Counted from the first letter of the stretch, positions 1-9,025 are shown. The stretch is DNA of 63,856 nucleotides from Thalassobaculaceae bacterium (GCA_029212785.1 JARGOG010000025.1:1-63856); one strand, 5' to 3'. The notes: generated from the letters alone by a model not told the origin. Program-made: numbers and translations.

Positions 1-98
1 TAGCGGGTCGCCGTGAGCATGCGCTCACGCAGCGCCGGTTCGTTCGGATAGTCCCTGTCGGTGACGCGGCGCAGCGTCGCTTGGGCTTGCCGTTTCAT
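1..98 (-). CDS. Partial unrecognised gene, N-terminus only
   Basis: A minus-strand reading frame opens with ATG at 98-96 and runs off the left edge after 32 codons. It begins MKRQAQATLRRVTDRD and is basic, with mixed composition rather than the Arg/Pro/Gly pattern of shadow frames. A GGAG lies directly against the ATG, which is too close for a good ribosome binding site. It starts 13 bases after the stop of the start-less frame at 112-429, so the two may belong to one degraded or truncated unit. No family could be recognised from so little sequence. Confidence 0.35.
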   Translation of the reverse strand, partial: MKRQAQATLRRVTDRDYPNEPALRERMLTATR

Positions 99-111
99 CT
101 CCGGCGGCGGT

Positions 112-429
112 CTACAGTTCCGCCATCGAGCCGAAGACCGAAACCGCCACAGACGGACTCTGGATGAGAGTGGGGGCTAGGGCGAGGGCCTGTTCGGACG
201 CTATGGCGAGTTGCTTGCGTGCGTTGTCCGGTGCGCCGGCATTTTTCAGAATCTTCGCTTCGTCCACCGCGGTCTGAAGAGCGCGGTGGATCGGCGCGCG
301 CTCACAAGCGTCATTGGGAAGATCGAAGCATTCCCCAGCCGTTGCAGGCTCCAGCCAGAACCCAAGGTTCGGTTCAGGGCGATCCCGAACGGACAGGCCC
401 TTCGAATTTACTACAGCTAACTCTAGCTC
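112..429 (-). pseudogene. Start-less coding remnant downstream of pdxY
   Basis: About 105 sense codons follow the pdxY stop in the same frame and end with TAG at 112-114. The translation looks like a real protein (for example EPNLGFWLEPATAGE and DEAKILKNAGAPDNARKQ), with a balanced composition and lower GC than the neighbours. The only plausible starts are an internal GTG near the middle or non-standard CTG codons, and there is no ATG until four codons before the stop. Readings: a 5'-truncated gene remnant, a gene with a poor start, or chance. It is not a natural extension of pyridoxal kinase, which is full length without it. No family recognised. Confidence 0.35.
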
Positions 430-1263
430 TTACGGTAGCGGCGTTACCTGCGCCGGCGCCGCGTTCGTGATCGCGTCCAGGTTGGCGATCAGCGCCAAGT
501 CGACCGAGCCGGCCGCCTGGGTCGCCGCCGTCGCCACTTCCAGCCCGGCCACCGTGCGGGCCAGGGCCGGGGCGGCGCTGCGGTGCTCCAGCCAGTGCGA
601 CAGGAACAGGCCGGCGAACAGGTCGCCGGTGCCGAAGAACGGCCGGTCGTGCCGGGGCGAGCGGGCGACCCAGTTCTCCGTCGCCGTCACGGCGACCACC
701 GCCAGCCGGTCGCCGTCGGGCACCCCGGTCGCCACGACCACCTTCGGCCCCCATTCCAGCAGGGTGACCGCGGCGTCATGGGCGTCGGCGACGCTCTCCA
801 CCCGGTGGCCGGAAAGAAGCGCGAGCTCGAACGCATTCGGCGTGATGATGGTCGCCCGTGGGACGAGCCGGTCGCGGAACAGGTTCTCGATGCCGTCGCG
901 CACGAAGACCCGGCCGTGATCGCCGATGACGGGGTCGCAGAGGTAAACTGCCTGGGGGCTCGCCGCCGTGATCGCATCCAGCGCCTCGGCCAAGGCCCGG
1001 CCGGTCTCCGGCGTGCCGAGATATCCCGAATAGATGCCGTCCAGGTCGCGCCAACCGGTGTGATTGGCGATGCCGCGCAGCAGTTCGGCGATCTCGTGGC
1101 CCTCGCGCACGGCGCCGGTGAACTTGTGGTGGCCCGGGTGGTTGGAGAAGCTGACCGTGTCGACACGCCAGACCTCATGGCCGCGCCGCTCCAGGGCGGG
1201 CACCGCGGCGGCGTTGCCGACATGACCGACGGCGACATGGGAGGAGAGGGCGAGAATCGGCAT
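430..1263 (-). CDS. pdxY: Pyridoxal kinase (PdxY type)
   Basis: This 277-residue ribokinase-fold kinase phosphorylates pyridoxal (and related B6 vitamers) with ATP to pyridoxal 5'-phosphate in the salvage pathway. The family signatures are present: N-terminal SSHVAVGHVGN for substrate binding, DPVIGDHG near the middle, the TPNAFEL motif, and FFGTGDLFAG near residue 210, where the Asp of GTGD is the catalytic base. Length matches PdxY proteins. The start is preceded by a GAGGGG-type ribosome binding site. It is transcribed divergently from the CoA-ester lyase gene, sharing a roughly 125-bp intergenic region in which no clear promoter could be picked out. Confidence 0.88.
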   Translation of the reverse strand: MPILALSSHVAVGHVGNAAAVPALERRGHEVWRVDTVSFSNHPGHHKFTGAVREGHEIAELLRGIANHTGWRDLDGIYSGYLGTPETGRALAEALDAITAASPQAVYLCDPVIGDHGRVFVRDGIENLFRDRLVPRATIITPNAFELALLSGHRVESVADAHDAAVTLLEWGPKVVVATGVPDGDRLAVVAVTATENWVARSPRHDRPFFGTGDLFAGLFLSHWLEHRSAAPALARTVAGLEVATAATQAAGSVDLALIANLDAITNAAPAQVTPLP

Positions 1264-1388
1264 GCCCCCTCATACCCGGTTCGGCCGGCGTCGTCAGCGG
1301 GACAAATCCACTGCGTTGTCGAGCGGAGATCGGCCCGCTACCCTCCCGGTCCCAACGCCACTCCCGCTCCCAACCGGAAGACCCGTCC

Positions 1389-2273
1389 ATGGCTGCCGTC
1401 ACCCGTCCCCGCCGTTCCGTCCTCTACATGCCCGGTTCGAACCCGCGCGCGCTCGACAAGGGGCGCAGCCTCGCCTGCGACGCCATCGTCATGGACCTGG
1501 AGGACGCGGTCGCGCCGGAGTCGAAGCAGGCGGCGCGCGACGCCATCGCCGAGGCGCTGAGTGCCGGCGGCTATGGGGCGCGGGAGATCCTGATCCGGGT
1601 CAACGGCCTGGACACGCCCTGGGGCCATGACGACCTGGTGTTTGCCGCCGGCCAGCCGGCCCATGGTGTGATCCTGTCCAAGGTCGAGAGCGGCGGCACG
1701 GTCCGCCAGGCCGAGTCGTTGCTGGAGCGCAATGGCGCGCCGGAAGCGATGGGCCTCTGGTGTATGGTGGAGACGCCGCGAGGGGTTCTTGCGGCGCAGG
1801 AGATCGCGTCGTCGACCCCGCGCATGGCCGGGCTGATGCTGGGCACCAACGACCTGGCCAAGGACCTGCACTGCCTGCATACGCCGGACCGTATGCCGTT
1901 GATGACATCCTTCGGGCTGTGCCTTCTGGCAGCGCGGGCCTATGGGCTGGCCATCCTCGACGGGGTGCATGCCGACCTGAACGACGATGACGGCTTTGCC
2001 GCCATCTGCCGCCAGGGTGTGGAACTCGGCTTCGACGGCAAGACGCTGATCCATCCCAAGACCATCGCCGCCGCCAATACCGCGTTCTCGCCGCGCGACG
2101 AGGAGATCGCCTGGGCCCGCAAGATCGCCAAGGCCCATGCCGCCGCCATGGCCGAGGGCAAGGGTGTGCTGCAGGTCGACGGTAAGCTGGTCGAGACATT
2201 GCATGTTGCGGAAGCGCAACGATTGGTCGACATGGCGGACATGATCGCGCAGATGGAAGGCTCGGCGGGCTGA
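1389..2273 (+). CDS. CoA-ester lyase, HpcH/HpaI aldolase/citrate lyase family
   Basis: A 294-residue TIM-barrel lyase of the CitE/malyl-CoA lyase family. The N-terminus RRSVLYMPGSNPRALDK and the Mg2+-site segment DAIVMDLEDAV are diagnostic, with further family blocks at WCMVETPRGV, MLGTNDLAKDL and GFDGKTLIHPKTI. Members cleave or hydrolyse (methyl)malyl-CoA or citramalyl-CoA type thioesters; which substrate is used here cannot be told from sequence. It stands alone, without other glyoxylate or ethylmalonyl-CoA genes nearby, and is convergent with the EVE gene across a hairpin terminator. Family is certain, exact reaction is not. Confidence 0.85.
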   Translation: MAAVTRPRRSVLYMPGSNPRALDKGRSLACDAIVMDLEDAVAPESKQAARDAIAEALSAGGYGAREILIRVNGLDTPWGHDDLVFAAGQPAHGVILSKVESGGTVRQAESLLERNGAPEAMGLWCMVETPRGVLAAQEIASSTPRMAGLMLGTNDLAKDLHCLHTPDRMPLMTSFGLCLLAARAYGLAILDGVHADLNDDDGFAAICRQGVELGFDGKTLIHPKTIAAANTAFSPRDEEIAWARKIAKAHAAAMAEGKGVLQVDGKLVETLHVAEAQRLVDMADMIAQMEGSAG

Positions 2274-2304
2274 CAAGCGACGGTCGCCGGGCTAACCCCA
2301 CCCT

Positions 2305-2335
2305 CCGTCGTCCTGAACGCGGTTCAGGAGGACGG
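2305..2335. terminator. Bidirectional hairpin between convergent genes
   Basis: Inverted repeat TCCTGAAC (2311-2318) and GTTCAGGA (2322-2329) with a 3-nt loop, extended by five further pairs after one mismatch. It sits between the convergent CoA-ester lyase and EVE genes. There is no strong T tract, so terminator function is inferred from position and stem stability. Confidence 0.6.
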
Positions 2336-2354
2336 GCGGCAGATTGGGGAACCG

Positions 2355-2774
2355 TTAAAGCTCTGTCTCGGCCATCGCGTGGATCAGCGACCACTGGGCA
2401 TCGGTCACCGGCACCACGGACAGGCGGGATTGGCGCACCAGGGCGAAATCCTCGAGCTGCGGCTCGCCTTTGATGTCGGCCAGGGTCACCGGCTTAGCCA
2501 CCGGCTTGATCGCCTTGATCGTTACCATACCGAAACGCTCTGATTTGTCGGTCGGGTCCGGGTGGTATTCCTCGATCACCTCGACGATGCCGACGATCTG
2601 CTTCTCGTTGACCGAGTGGTAGAAGAAGCCACGGTCGCCGATCTTCATGGCCTTCATGTTGTTGGAGGCCTGGTAGTTGCGCACCCCGTCCCAGCCTTCG
2701 CCGACATCGCCCTTCTTCACCTGATCGTCCCAGGACCAGGTGCCGGGTTCGGATTTGAACAGCCAGTAAGCCAT
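2355..2774 (-). CDS. EVE domain-containing protein
   Basis: A 139-residue single-domain EVE protein (PUA-like fold, thymocyte nuclear protein 1 relatives). The start MAYWLFKSEPGTWSWDD, the segment DGVRNYQASNNMKAMK, and FYHSVNEKQIVGIVEV are the standard EVE blocks. EVE folds bind modified bases in nucleic acids in eukaryotic YTH relatives and bacterial defence fusions; the role of stand-alone alphaproteobacterial versions is unsettled. A GGAG ribosome binding site precedes the ATG. It follows tsaD on the same strand by 39 bp. In many Alphaproteobacteria gpsA and a YciI gene lie between these two, and both are absent here. Confidence 0.88.
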   Translation of the reverse strand: MAYWLFKSEPGTWSWDDQVKKGDVGEGWDGVRNYQASNNMKAMKIGDRGFFYHSVNEKQIVGIVEVIEEYHPDPTDKSERFGMVTIKAIKPVAKPVTLADIKGEPQLEDFALVRQSRLSVVPVTDAQWSLIHAMAETEL

Positions 2775-2813
2775 CGCGTGCGCTCCGTTCGGTTCGTCGC
2801 TTCTATCTATCGT

Positions 2814-3887
2814 TCACGCCTTGACCCGGCCAGCCCCGATTGACGGGGCGGCGTCGGGATCCAGCGGCCAGCGGGGCCGGGGGCGGAAGTCCATGCCGTC
2901 GACCAGGCCCAGCGCCAGCCGCTCCTGTCCGGCCCAGGCGATCATTGCCGCGTTATCGCCGCAAAGCGCCAAGGGCGGGGCGACGAACTGCATCCCGCGT
3001 TTGCCGGCAAGATCGGCCAGGGCGGCGCGGATCACACCGTTCGCCGCCACCCCGCCGGCGACCACCAGAGGCCGACCGACGACGCCCTGCTGGTCGAGCA
3101 GGTCGATGGCCCGGCGGGTCCGGTCGACCAGGGAGGCGGCTACCGCGTGCTGGAAGCCGGCGGCGATATCGGCGATTCGCTGTGCGTCGAGCGTGTCACC
3201 GACCTCCTCGACCCGCCGGCGCACGGCGGTCTTCAAGCCGGAGAACGAGAAGTCGCAGCCGGGCTTGCCGATCATCGGACGCGGCAGCGCGACCGCGGTC
3301 GGGTCGCCGCTTTCGGCCGCCCGTTCGACGGCCGGACCGCCGGGATAGCCGAGGCCGAGCAGTTTCGCGGTCTTGTCAAAGGCCTCGCCGACCGCATCGT
3401 CGATTGTCGTGCCGAGCCGACGGTAGTGCCCAACCCCCTCGACCAGCAGCAGCTGACAATGGCCGCCGGAGACCAGCAGCAGCAGATAGGGAAAGTCGAT
3501 GCCGTCGGTCAGCCGGGCGGTCAGCGCATGGCCTTCCAGATGATTGATCGCCAGGAAGGGCTTGCGATGGGCGAGGGCGATTGCCTTGGCCAGGGTGGCG
3601 CCGACCAGAACGCCGCCGATCAGTCCCGGTCCCGCCGTCGCGGCCACGCCGGCGAGGTCGCTATAGCCGATCCCGGCCTCCGCCATCGCCCGGGCGACGA
3701 TCGCGTCGAGATGGTCGAGATGGGCGCGGGCGGCGATCTCAGGTACGACGCCGCCATAGATCCTGTGATCGTCGAGCTGGCTGAGCACCACACTGGACAG
3801 AATCCGTCGCTCACCGTCGACCACCGCCGCGGCGGTTTCATCGCAACTCGTTTCTATGCCAAGAATGGCGTTCGGCCCGGAAGGCAA
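2814..3887 (-). CDS. tsaD: tRNA threonylcarbamoyladenosine synthase subunit TsaD
   Basis: TsaD transfers the threonylcarbamoyl group from TC-AMP to A37 of ANN-decoding tRNAs, with TsaB and TsaE. The N-terminal [16 protein letters not shown], the metal-binding pair in HLEGH (about residue 120), [10 protein letters not shown], and [11 protein letters not shown] near the end are all present. The frame is open far upstream, antisense to hemC, but the conserved domain begins a few codons after TTG at 3887-3885, which has GGAG 8 nt upstream. That start gives 357 residues, the normal family length, so TTG is chosen. It is divergent from hemC with about 130 bp between them and followed by the EVE gene. 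Confidence 0.93.
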   Translation of the reverse strand: MPSGPNAILGIETSCDETAAAVVDGERRILSSVVLSQLDDHRIYGGVVPEIAARAHLDHLDAIVARAMAEAGIGYSDLAGVAATAGPGLIGGVLVGATLAKAIALAHRKPFLAINHLEGHALTARLTDGIDFPYLLLLVSGGHCQLLLVEGVGHYRRLGTTIDDAVGEAFDKTAKLLGLGYPGGPAVERAAESGDPTAVALPRPMIGKPGCDFSFSGLKTAVRRRVEEVGDTLDAQRIADIAAGFQHAVAASLVDRTRRAIDLLDQQGVVGRPLVVAGGVAANGVIRAALADLAGKRGMQFVAPPLALCGDNAAMIAWAGQERLALGLVDGMDFRPRPRWPLDPDAAPSIGAGRVKA

Positions 3888-4017
3888 GGCGCGGTCTCCG
3901 TCTCGATCGTGCCTTCGTCTACACCAATCCCGGCCGGATGACACGATCCGCCGGACCGGGCCTATCGGCTCCGCGTCCTTACCGGCCCAATCCGGGCCGC
4001 GCCCCTGAGAGAGGCCC

Positions 4018-4956
4018 ATGACCGCCAAGATCACCCTCGGCTCGCGCGGATCGGCGCTGGCCCTCGCCCAGACCCGCGAGACCGTCGACCGGCTGATGGC
4101 CGCCTGGCCGGAGTTACGGGCCGACGGCGCGATCGCGATCCGCACGGTGAAGACCACCGGCGACGTGGTTCGCGACCGGCCGCTGGCCGAGCTCGGCGGC
4201 AAGGGTCTGTTCATCAAGGAGGTCGAGGGCGAGCTGCTGTCCGGCGCGATCGATGCCGCGGTGCATTCCATGAAGGATATGGAGACCACCATCGCCGACG
4301 CCACGATCCTCGCCGCGGTGCTGCCGCGCGAGGATCCGCGCGACGCCTTCATCTCGCCCCATGCCGACAGTTTCGAGGCCCTGCCCGAGGGGGCCAGGCT
4401 CGGGACCGCCTCGGTGCGCCGCGCCGCCCTGGTGCGGCACCGGCGGCCGGACCTGCGGGTGGTGATGTTCCGCGGCAACGTGGATACGCGCCTGCGCAAA
4501 CTGCGCGACGGCGAGGCGGAGGCCACGTTCCTTGCGGTCTGCGGCCTGAAGCGTCTCGACATGGACCACGCCATCACGCGGATCATGGAGCCGGACGTGT
4601 TTCCCCCGCCGGTCAGTCAGGGCGCCATCGGGGTGCAGTGCCGCGACGGAAACGCCTCGGCACGCGACGCCGACATCGCCCGCTGGCTGAGCGCTGTCGA
4701 CGACGGACCGAGCCGCGCCCGGGTGACCGCGGAACGGGCGATGCTGTCCGCCCTGGACGGGTCCTGCCGCACGCCGATCGCCGGCCATGCGGTGCTCGAC
4801 GGCGACCGGTTGACCCTGAACGGCCTCGTTCTCTCTCTCGATGGCGCGCAGAGCCATGCCGGTGCTGCGAGCGCGGCAGCGGGGGATGCCGAGGCGCTCG
4901 GCCGTGGGGTCGGGGAGGACATCTTGTCGCGCTGCGGGCGCGATTTTCTCGCCTGA
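4018..4956 (+). CDS. hemC: Hydroxymethylbilane synthase (porphobilinogen deaminase)
   Basis: A 312-residue enzyme that condenses four porphobilinogen molecules into hydroxymethylbilane, the third step after ALA in tetrapyrrole synthesis. Seen in sequence: [13 protein letters not shown] at the N-terminus, the catalytic-Asp region AVHSMKDME, the arginine cluster around [17 protein letters not shown], and the C-terminal GSCRTPI, whose Cys carries the dipyrromethane cofactor. It heads an apparent operon with hemD (14-bp gap), a mitofilin-like gene and hemY, and is divergent from tsaD. Confidence 0.96.
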   Translation: MTAKITLGSRGSALALAQTRETVDRLMAAWPELRADGAIAIRTVKTTGDVVRDRPLAELGGKGLFIKEVEGELLSGAIDAAVHSMKDMETTIADATILAAVLPREDPRDAFISPHADSFEALPEGARLGTASVRRAALVRHRRPDLRVVMFRGNVDTRLRKLRDGEAEATFLAVCGLKRLDMDHAITRIMEPDVFPPPVSQGAIGVQCRDGNASARDADIARWLSAVDDGPSRARVTAERAMLSALDGSCRTPIAGHAVLDGDRLTLNGLVLSLDGAQSHAGAASAAAGDAEALGRGVGEDILSRCGRDFLA

Positions 4957-4970
4957 CGGCGGGGGCGACG

Positions 4971-5708
4971 GTGCGACGGGTCATCGTCACCCGCCCGGCG
5001 GAGGCGTCCGCCGAGCTTCAGGGCGATCTCGCCGCGCGTGGCATCGCGGCGTTGTCGGCGCCGATGCTGGCCGTCGAGGTGGTGACACCGCCGGACGGAA
5101 TTCCCGACCGGGTGCAGGCGTTGCTGGTGACAAGCCGCAACGGTGCGGAGGGGGCGGCGCGGCTGACCGGACGGCGCGATCTGCCGATGCTGGCGGTGGG
5201 TGATGCCACGGCCGAAGCGGCGAGCCGGGCCGGTTTCGTCGATGTGACGACCGCCTCCGGTGATGCCTCGGCCCTGATCGACCTGGTGGTGCGGTGCTGC
5301 GATCCGGGCGCCGGGCCGCTGCTCTGGGTCAGCGGCGCGGCGGTCAGCACCGATCTTGCCGCGTCTCTCGCGCCCCGTGGCTTCACCGTTGAGCGCCGGG
5401 TCGCCTATCGCACCGTCGCGGCCGATCGGATGCCGCCGGAGGCCGCGGCCGCCCTGCGCGAGCGGTCGGTGGAGGGGGTCCTGTTTTTCTCTCCCCGCAG
5501 CGCGGAGGCGTTTGCTAGGTTGCTGTCGGGGTCGGACCTGAGGGCCGCATGTGCGAGCATGGCGGCCTATTGCATGAGCGACGCGATCGCCGAAGCGGCC
5601 TCGAAACTGGCGTGGCAAGCCATACATGTAGCAGAGAGCCCGACGAAGGCGGCACTGGTCGAGGCGTTGGTCCGATATGGGGCCGGGCGCGAGGCGAAAG
5701 AGGATTGA
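4971..5708 (+). CDS. hemD: Uroporphyrinogen-III synthase
   Basis: A 245-residue HemD that cyclises hydroxymethylbilane with inversion of ring D. Sequence divergence is normal for HemD, and identity is supported by RRVIVTRPAEAS at the start, LLVTSRNGAEG, AVGDATAEAASRAGF, GVLFFSPRSAEAF and the C-terminal HVAESPTKAALVEAL. The start is GTG at 4971, since upstream codons in this frame lie inside hemC and lack conservation. It sits directly behind hemC and 3 bp before the mitofilin-like gene, so translation of all three is probably coupled. Confidence 0.9.
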   Translation: MRRVIVTRPAEASAELQGDLAARGIAALSAPMLAVEVVTPPDGIPDRVQALLVTSRNGAEGAARLTGRRDLPMLAVGDATAEAASRAGFVDVTTASGDASALIDLVVRCCDPGAGPLLWVSGAAVSTDLAASLAPRGFTVERRVAYRTVAADRMPPEAAAALRERSVEGVLFFSPRSAEAFARLLSGSDLRAACASMAAYCMSDAIAEAASKLAWQAIHVAESPTKAALVEALVRYGAGREAKED

Positions 5709-5711
5709 TCC

Positions 5712-7406
5712 ATGGCGGAGACGCCGAAGGACGAAAACAAGATCAGCGAAACCGTAGCCGGTGCTCCGGGACACGACTCCGTGGCGGCGGACGCGGCCGT
5801 CTCGGCATCCGAAGACTCGCTCGATGGCGGTGCGGCGCCGGAGGCTGCCGACGCCCTCGCGGACAGCCCGGAGACCGTGAGCGATAGTGTTTCCATCGCC
5901 GATGCCGGCGATCACATCGAAGGCGGTGAGGGCCATGACGGATTGGCCGCGAGCCGAACCGATTCCTCTTCCATCAGCCCCTGGTCGTCCGCGGCCAAGA
6001 CCGATATCCCCCCGGAATCACCCGATCCGACATCCGCGCCAGCCGCCAAGTCGGGCGGCGGGGCCGGACGGCTGGTCGTCTTCCTGATCCTGATCGTGCT
6101 GGTTGCCGGCGTTGGCTATGCGACGTACCCGGAATGGCGCGAGGAAGCGGTACCCTATGCCGAAATGATCGGTGTCTCGCTGCCGGAGGTTCCCGCCGAG
6201 GTCGATGCCGACATACCGCCGCCGGCGGTGGCAGGCGCGGCGGACGGAGGCAGTGCTAGCGCCTCGTCGACCGCCAAGGCTCCTGCGGCCGAGTCTCCGG
6301 CGCAGACGACGGCGACTGAAGCGGCACCCGCACCGACCGCTCCCGCCGATCCGGCGGCGGCTTCCGTGGCCGGAGACCTGTCGACCGGTGGCCCGACGGC
6401 TGGCGATCCGGCCGTATCCGGCGCCGCGTTCCAGGCCCTGGCCGAGCGCGTTGCCGCCGCGGAGACGGAGATCGAGCGGCTGTCGAGCCGGCCGGCGCCG
6501 GCCACGACCAACGGCGCCTCCGCCGATACGGCCGAGATGTCCGACCGCGTCACCACGTTGGAGACCCGGCTTTCGGCTTTGGGCGACGAGATGGCGATTG
6601 TGCGTCAGGGCCTTGGCGCCGCGGACGACACCGATGGGATCGCCGAGGTGGCGTCGGGCCTGACCGGACGCCTTGCCGCCCTGGATACCCGGCTGTCCGC
6701 CCTGGAGACGAAGGTGGGCGCGCCGGCCGTCACCCCGCAGGATGTGTCCGCTCTGGCGACCAGGATCGACGGACTCGCCCAGGAAACGGAGAGCGGAACC
6801 TCGGATCTGACCGCCCGGATCGAGGCACTCGCCGCCTCCCAGAAGGCCCTGGCCGAGCGCTTGGCGGAGGGCCGTAACGTTCAGGAGCGGGCCGGTGCCT
6901 TCCTGCTGGCGACCAATCTCCTGGCCGCGGCGGCCACGGATTCCGGCACCTATTCCGCTGAGCTGGACGCGGTCGAAAGCGCGGCCCTCGATCAGCCGGA
7001 AGTGGCCGCGGCGATCGCCGCGCTCAAATCCCATGCCGGCGGCGTGCCGTCGGTGGCCGACCTGCGGTCGCGCTTCCCGGCCGTGGCGGCATCGGTGATC
7101 GACGCTTCGATCGTCGGCGCCGATGACGGCGTCGTCGGCACGGCGCTCACCCGGATCGCCGCCCTGGTCACGCTGCGGCGTACGGAGACGGCGGAGGGCG
7201 ACGATATCGACGCGATCGTGAACCGGGCCGAGGCAGCCGCAAACGCGGGCGATTTGCCCGCCGCGGTCGAGGCTCTGTCGGCGTTGGACGGTGACCCGGC
7301 CAAGGTTGCGGCTCCCTGGATCGCGGAGGCCAAGGCCCGGATCGCGGTCAATGGGGCGGTCCGTGCGCTGCAGGCGCGCGCGCTGGCCACGCTGTCGGGG
7401 AGCTGA
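5712..7406 (+). CDS. Mitofilin/Mic60-family inner membrane protein
   Basis: A 564-residue protein with an acidic, Ala/Ser/Asp-rich N-terminal region (residues 1 to about 115), one transmembrane segment at about 119-137 (RLVVFLILIVLVAGVGY), a long Ala/Pro linker, and heptad-like coiled coil from about 235 to 400 (repeats such as TTLETRLSALGDEM and LDTRLSALETKV). The C-terminal part is Ala-rich helix resembling the mitofilin domain (COG4223). Alphaproteobacterial Mic60 homologues shape intracytoplasmic membranes and often lie in haem gene clusters, as here between hemD and hemY. Topology suggests a periplasmic coiled coil anchored in the inner membrane. Function is by family and context. Confidence 0.8.
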   Translation: MAETPKDENKISETVAGAPGHDSVAADAAVSASEDSLDGGAAPEAADALADSPETVSDSVSIADAGDHIEGGEGHDGLAASRTDSSSISPWSSAAKTDIPPESPDPTSAPAAKSGGGAGRLVVFLILIVLVAGVGYATYPEWREEAVPYAEMIGVSLPEVPAEVDADIPPPAVAGAADGGSASASSTAKAPAAESPAQTTATEAAPAPTAPADPAAASVAGDLSTGGPTAGDPAVSGAAFQALAERVAAAETEIERLSSRPAPATTNGASADTAEMSDRVTTLETRLSALGDEMAIVRQGLGAADDTDGIAEVASGLTGRLAALDTRLSALETKVGAPAVTPQDVSALATRIDGLAQETESGTSDLTARIEALAASQKALAERLAEGRNVQERAGAFLLATNLLAAAATDSGTYSAELDAVESAALDQPEVAAAIAALKSHAGGVPSVADLRSRFPAVAASVIDASIVGADDGVVGTALTRIAALVTLRRTETAEGDDIDAIVNRAEAAANAGDLPAAVEALSALDGDPAKVAAPWIAEAKARIAVNGAVRALQARALATLSGS

Positions 7407-7409
7407 TCC

Positions 7410-8831
7410 ATGCGGCGCTCCCTGGTCTATCTCATCCAGCTCGCCATCTTCGTCGCGGTGGCCGTCTGGCTCGTCGAAAACCCCGGTGGTGTTCAGATCG
7501 ACTGGCTCGGTTGGCGGCTTGAGGCGCCGTTCGCGCTGTTTCTCGTGGTGCTTGCCGCCGCTCTTTGGATCGCCGCCGTTGGCTGGCGTGCGGCCCTGGC
7601 AACGCTGAAGGCACCGTTCTCCTTCCTGCAGGGCCGCAGCGCCCATCGCCAGGAGGAGGGCTACAAGGCCCTGGTTCAGGGCATGGCCGCGGTCGCGGTT
7701 GGCGACGGCGAAGAGGCCAAGCGTCTCGCCCGCGAGGCCGACCGGCTGTTGCGCGAGCCGAGCCTGACCCGTCTGCTTTCGGCCCAGGCCGCCGCCCTCA
7801 GCGGCGATGCGGTTGCCGCCGCCCGCTACTTCGCGGCCCTGCGCGACGACAAGGAGAGTGCGTTTATCGGTCTGGTCGGTCTGATGCGGCTCGCCGATGC
7901 GCGGGGCGACGATGCCCATGTGCTCGAACTGGCGGAGGAAGCGCATAAGCTGCGGCCGAACTCGATGCAGGTGGCAACCACGCGGGTTTTCGGGCTGGCG
8001 CGGGCCGGTCGCTGGGCCGATGCCCAGTCGGCTCTGTACGACGCCGTCAAGCGCGGCCTGATCCCGCGACCCGAGGGCCGGCGCCATCGCGCCGCGCTGC
8101 TGATCGAGCGCTCACGGCTGTCCGAGACCCAGGCCGAGTCCCTCGAGCTGGCGGCCAAGGCACGCGAGAGCCTGCCGGGCTTCGTGCCGGCGATTGTCGC
8201 CGAGGCGCAACTCACCGGCGCCACCGGACGCAAGGAGAAGGCCCGCAAGCTGGTGAACGACCAATGGAAGGCGGCGCCCCATCCGGATTTGGCGGCCACG
8301 ATGCGAGCGCTCTGGGACACCGAGACGGAAGCGGTCGTGCTGCGCAGGGTCCAGTCCATGGTGGAGACGCTGCCGGCGCATCCCGAAAGCCGTCTTGCCG
8401 TCGCCGAGACGGCGCTTGAGGGCAATTTCTGGGGCGAGGCCCGCGCCCAGCTCTCCGCCCTCGACCCCGAGGATGTGGGTCCGCGTGCCTGTGCGCTGTG
8501 GGCCCGGCTGGAGGAGTCGGAGAAGGGCGACAGCACGGCGGCACGGCGCTGGCTCGAACGGGCGGCTTACGGGCCGAGCGACCCGGCCTGGACCTGCGAC
8601 AGCTGCGGTGCCGTCGCCGCCACCTGGACGGCGACCTGCGGCAATTGCGGTGCCTTCGACACGGTCGGCTGGTCACGCCCGCCGCGGGTGTCGGTGATGC
8701 CGCCGGTTCTGGTGACCCGGGACGGCGATACCGACGGTCCGATCGTTGAGCTGACGGCGGACGTCGACGATGCCGCGGCCACGGCACCCGCTCAGCGGCC
8801 GTCGCCACCGGGCGCGGCGAGTGCCGCCTAG
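7410..8831 (+). CDS. hemY: HemY family tetratricopeptide membrane protein
   Basis: A 473-residue protein with two N-terminal transmembrane helices (YLIQLAIFVAVAVWLV and FALFLVVLAAALWIAAV), the HemY_N region, then TPR-like helical repeats. It ends with a CXXC...CXXC zinc ribbon (CDSCG and CGNCG, about residues 393-415), like the rubredoxin-type module of LapB/YciM. HemY of this type is genetically linked to haem synthesis but has no proven enzymatic step. It is distinct from the protoporphyrinogen oxidase also called HemY. It is the last gene of hemC-hemD-mic60-hemY, 3 bp after the mitofilin gene. The tail after the zinc ribbon is acidic and probably disordered. Confidence 0.87.
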   Translation: MRRSLVYLIQLAIFVAVAVWLVENPGGVQIDWLGWRLEAPFALFLVVLAAALWIAAVGWRAALATLKAPFSFLQGRSAHRQEEGYKALVQGMAAVAVGDGEEAKRLAREADRLLREPSLTRLLSAQAAALSGDAVAAARYFAALRDDKESAFIGLVGLMRLADARGDDAHVLELAEEAHKLRPNSMQVATTRVFGLARAGRWADAQSALYDAVKRGLIPRPEGRRHRAALLIERSRLSETQAESLELAAKARESLPGFVPAIVAEAQLTGATGRKEKARKLVNDQWKAAPHPDLAATMRALWDTETEAVVLRRVQSMVETLPAHPESRLAVAETALEGNFWGEARAQLSALDPEDVGPRACALWARLEESEKGDSTAARRWLERAAYGPSDPAWTCDSCGAVAATWTATCGNCGAFDTVGWSRPPRVSVMPPVLVTRDGDTDGPIVELTADVDDAAATAPAQRPSPPGAASAA

Positions 8832-8887
8832 GGCTGTGCCGACGACGGAGATTCGCGCGAATCGGCGGCACTCCTGAATTCATCGTC

Positions 8888-8901
8888 AATAGGGCCCTAT
8901 T
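8888..8901. promoter_or_regulatory. 14-bp perfect palindrome, possible operator
   Basis: AATAGGGCCCTATT is fully self-complementary and lies between hemY and the orphan gene at 9026, 124 bp before its ATG. A second palindrome lies 29 bp further on. Regulator unknown. Confidence 0.35.
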
Positions 8902-8930
8902 TTGCTGTTGGCATTCTGGAACAGATTGGG

Positions 8931-8944
8931 TAGAATTCGTTCTA
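8931..8944. promoter_or_regulatory. Interrupted palindrome TAGAA-TTCG-TTCTA
   Basis: Five-base perfect arms around TTCG, 81 bp before the orphan gene at 9026. This could be a DNA operator or the loop of a short RNA hairpin with a stable UUCG tetraloop. Its function is not shown by sequence. Confidence 0.3.
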
Positions 8945-9025
8945 TTCAGCGAGAAAGCTGGATGACTAAGGCCGCGCGGACGGCCGGGTGAGGGCAGGTT
9001 CGCGCAGTCCAGAAAGGACAGAGTC

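Noticed and set aside
3888-4586. Upstream extension of the tsaD frame into the hemC antisense strand
   Set aside because: The extension is Arg/Ser-rich and unconserved. The TTG at 3887 with GGAG gives normal TsaD length.
8903-8925. Possible sigma-54 promoter (TTGGCATTCTGGAACA)
   Set aside because: The GG element is present, but the GC of the -12 element is missing at the required spacing.
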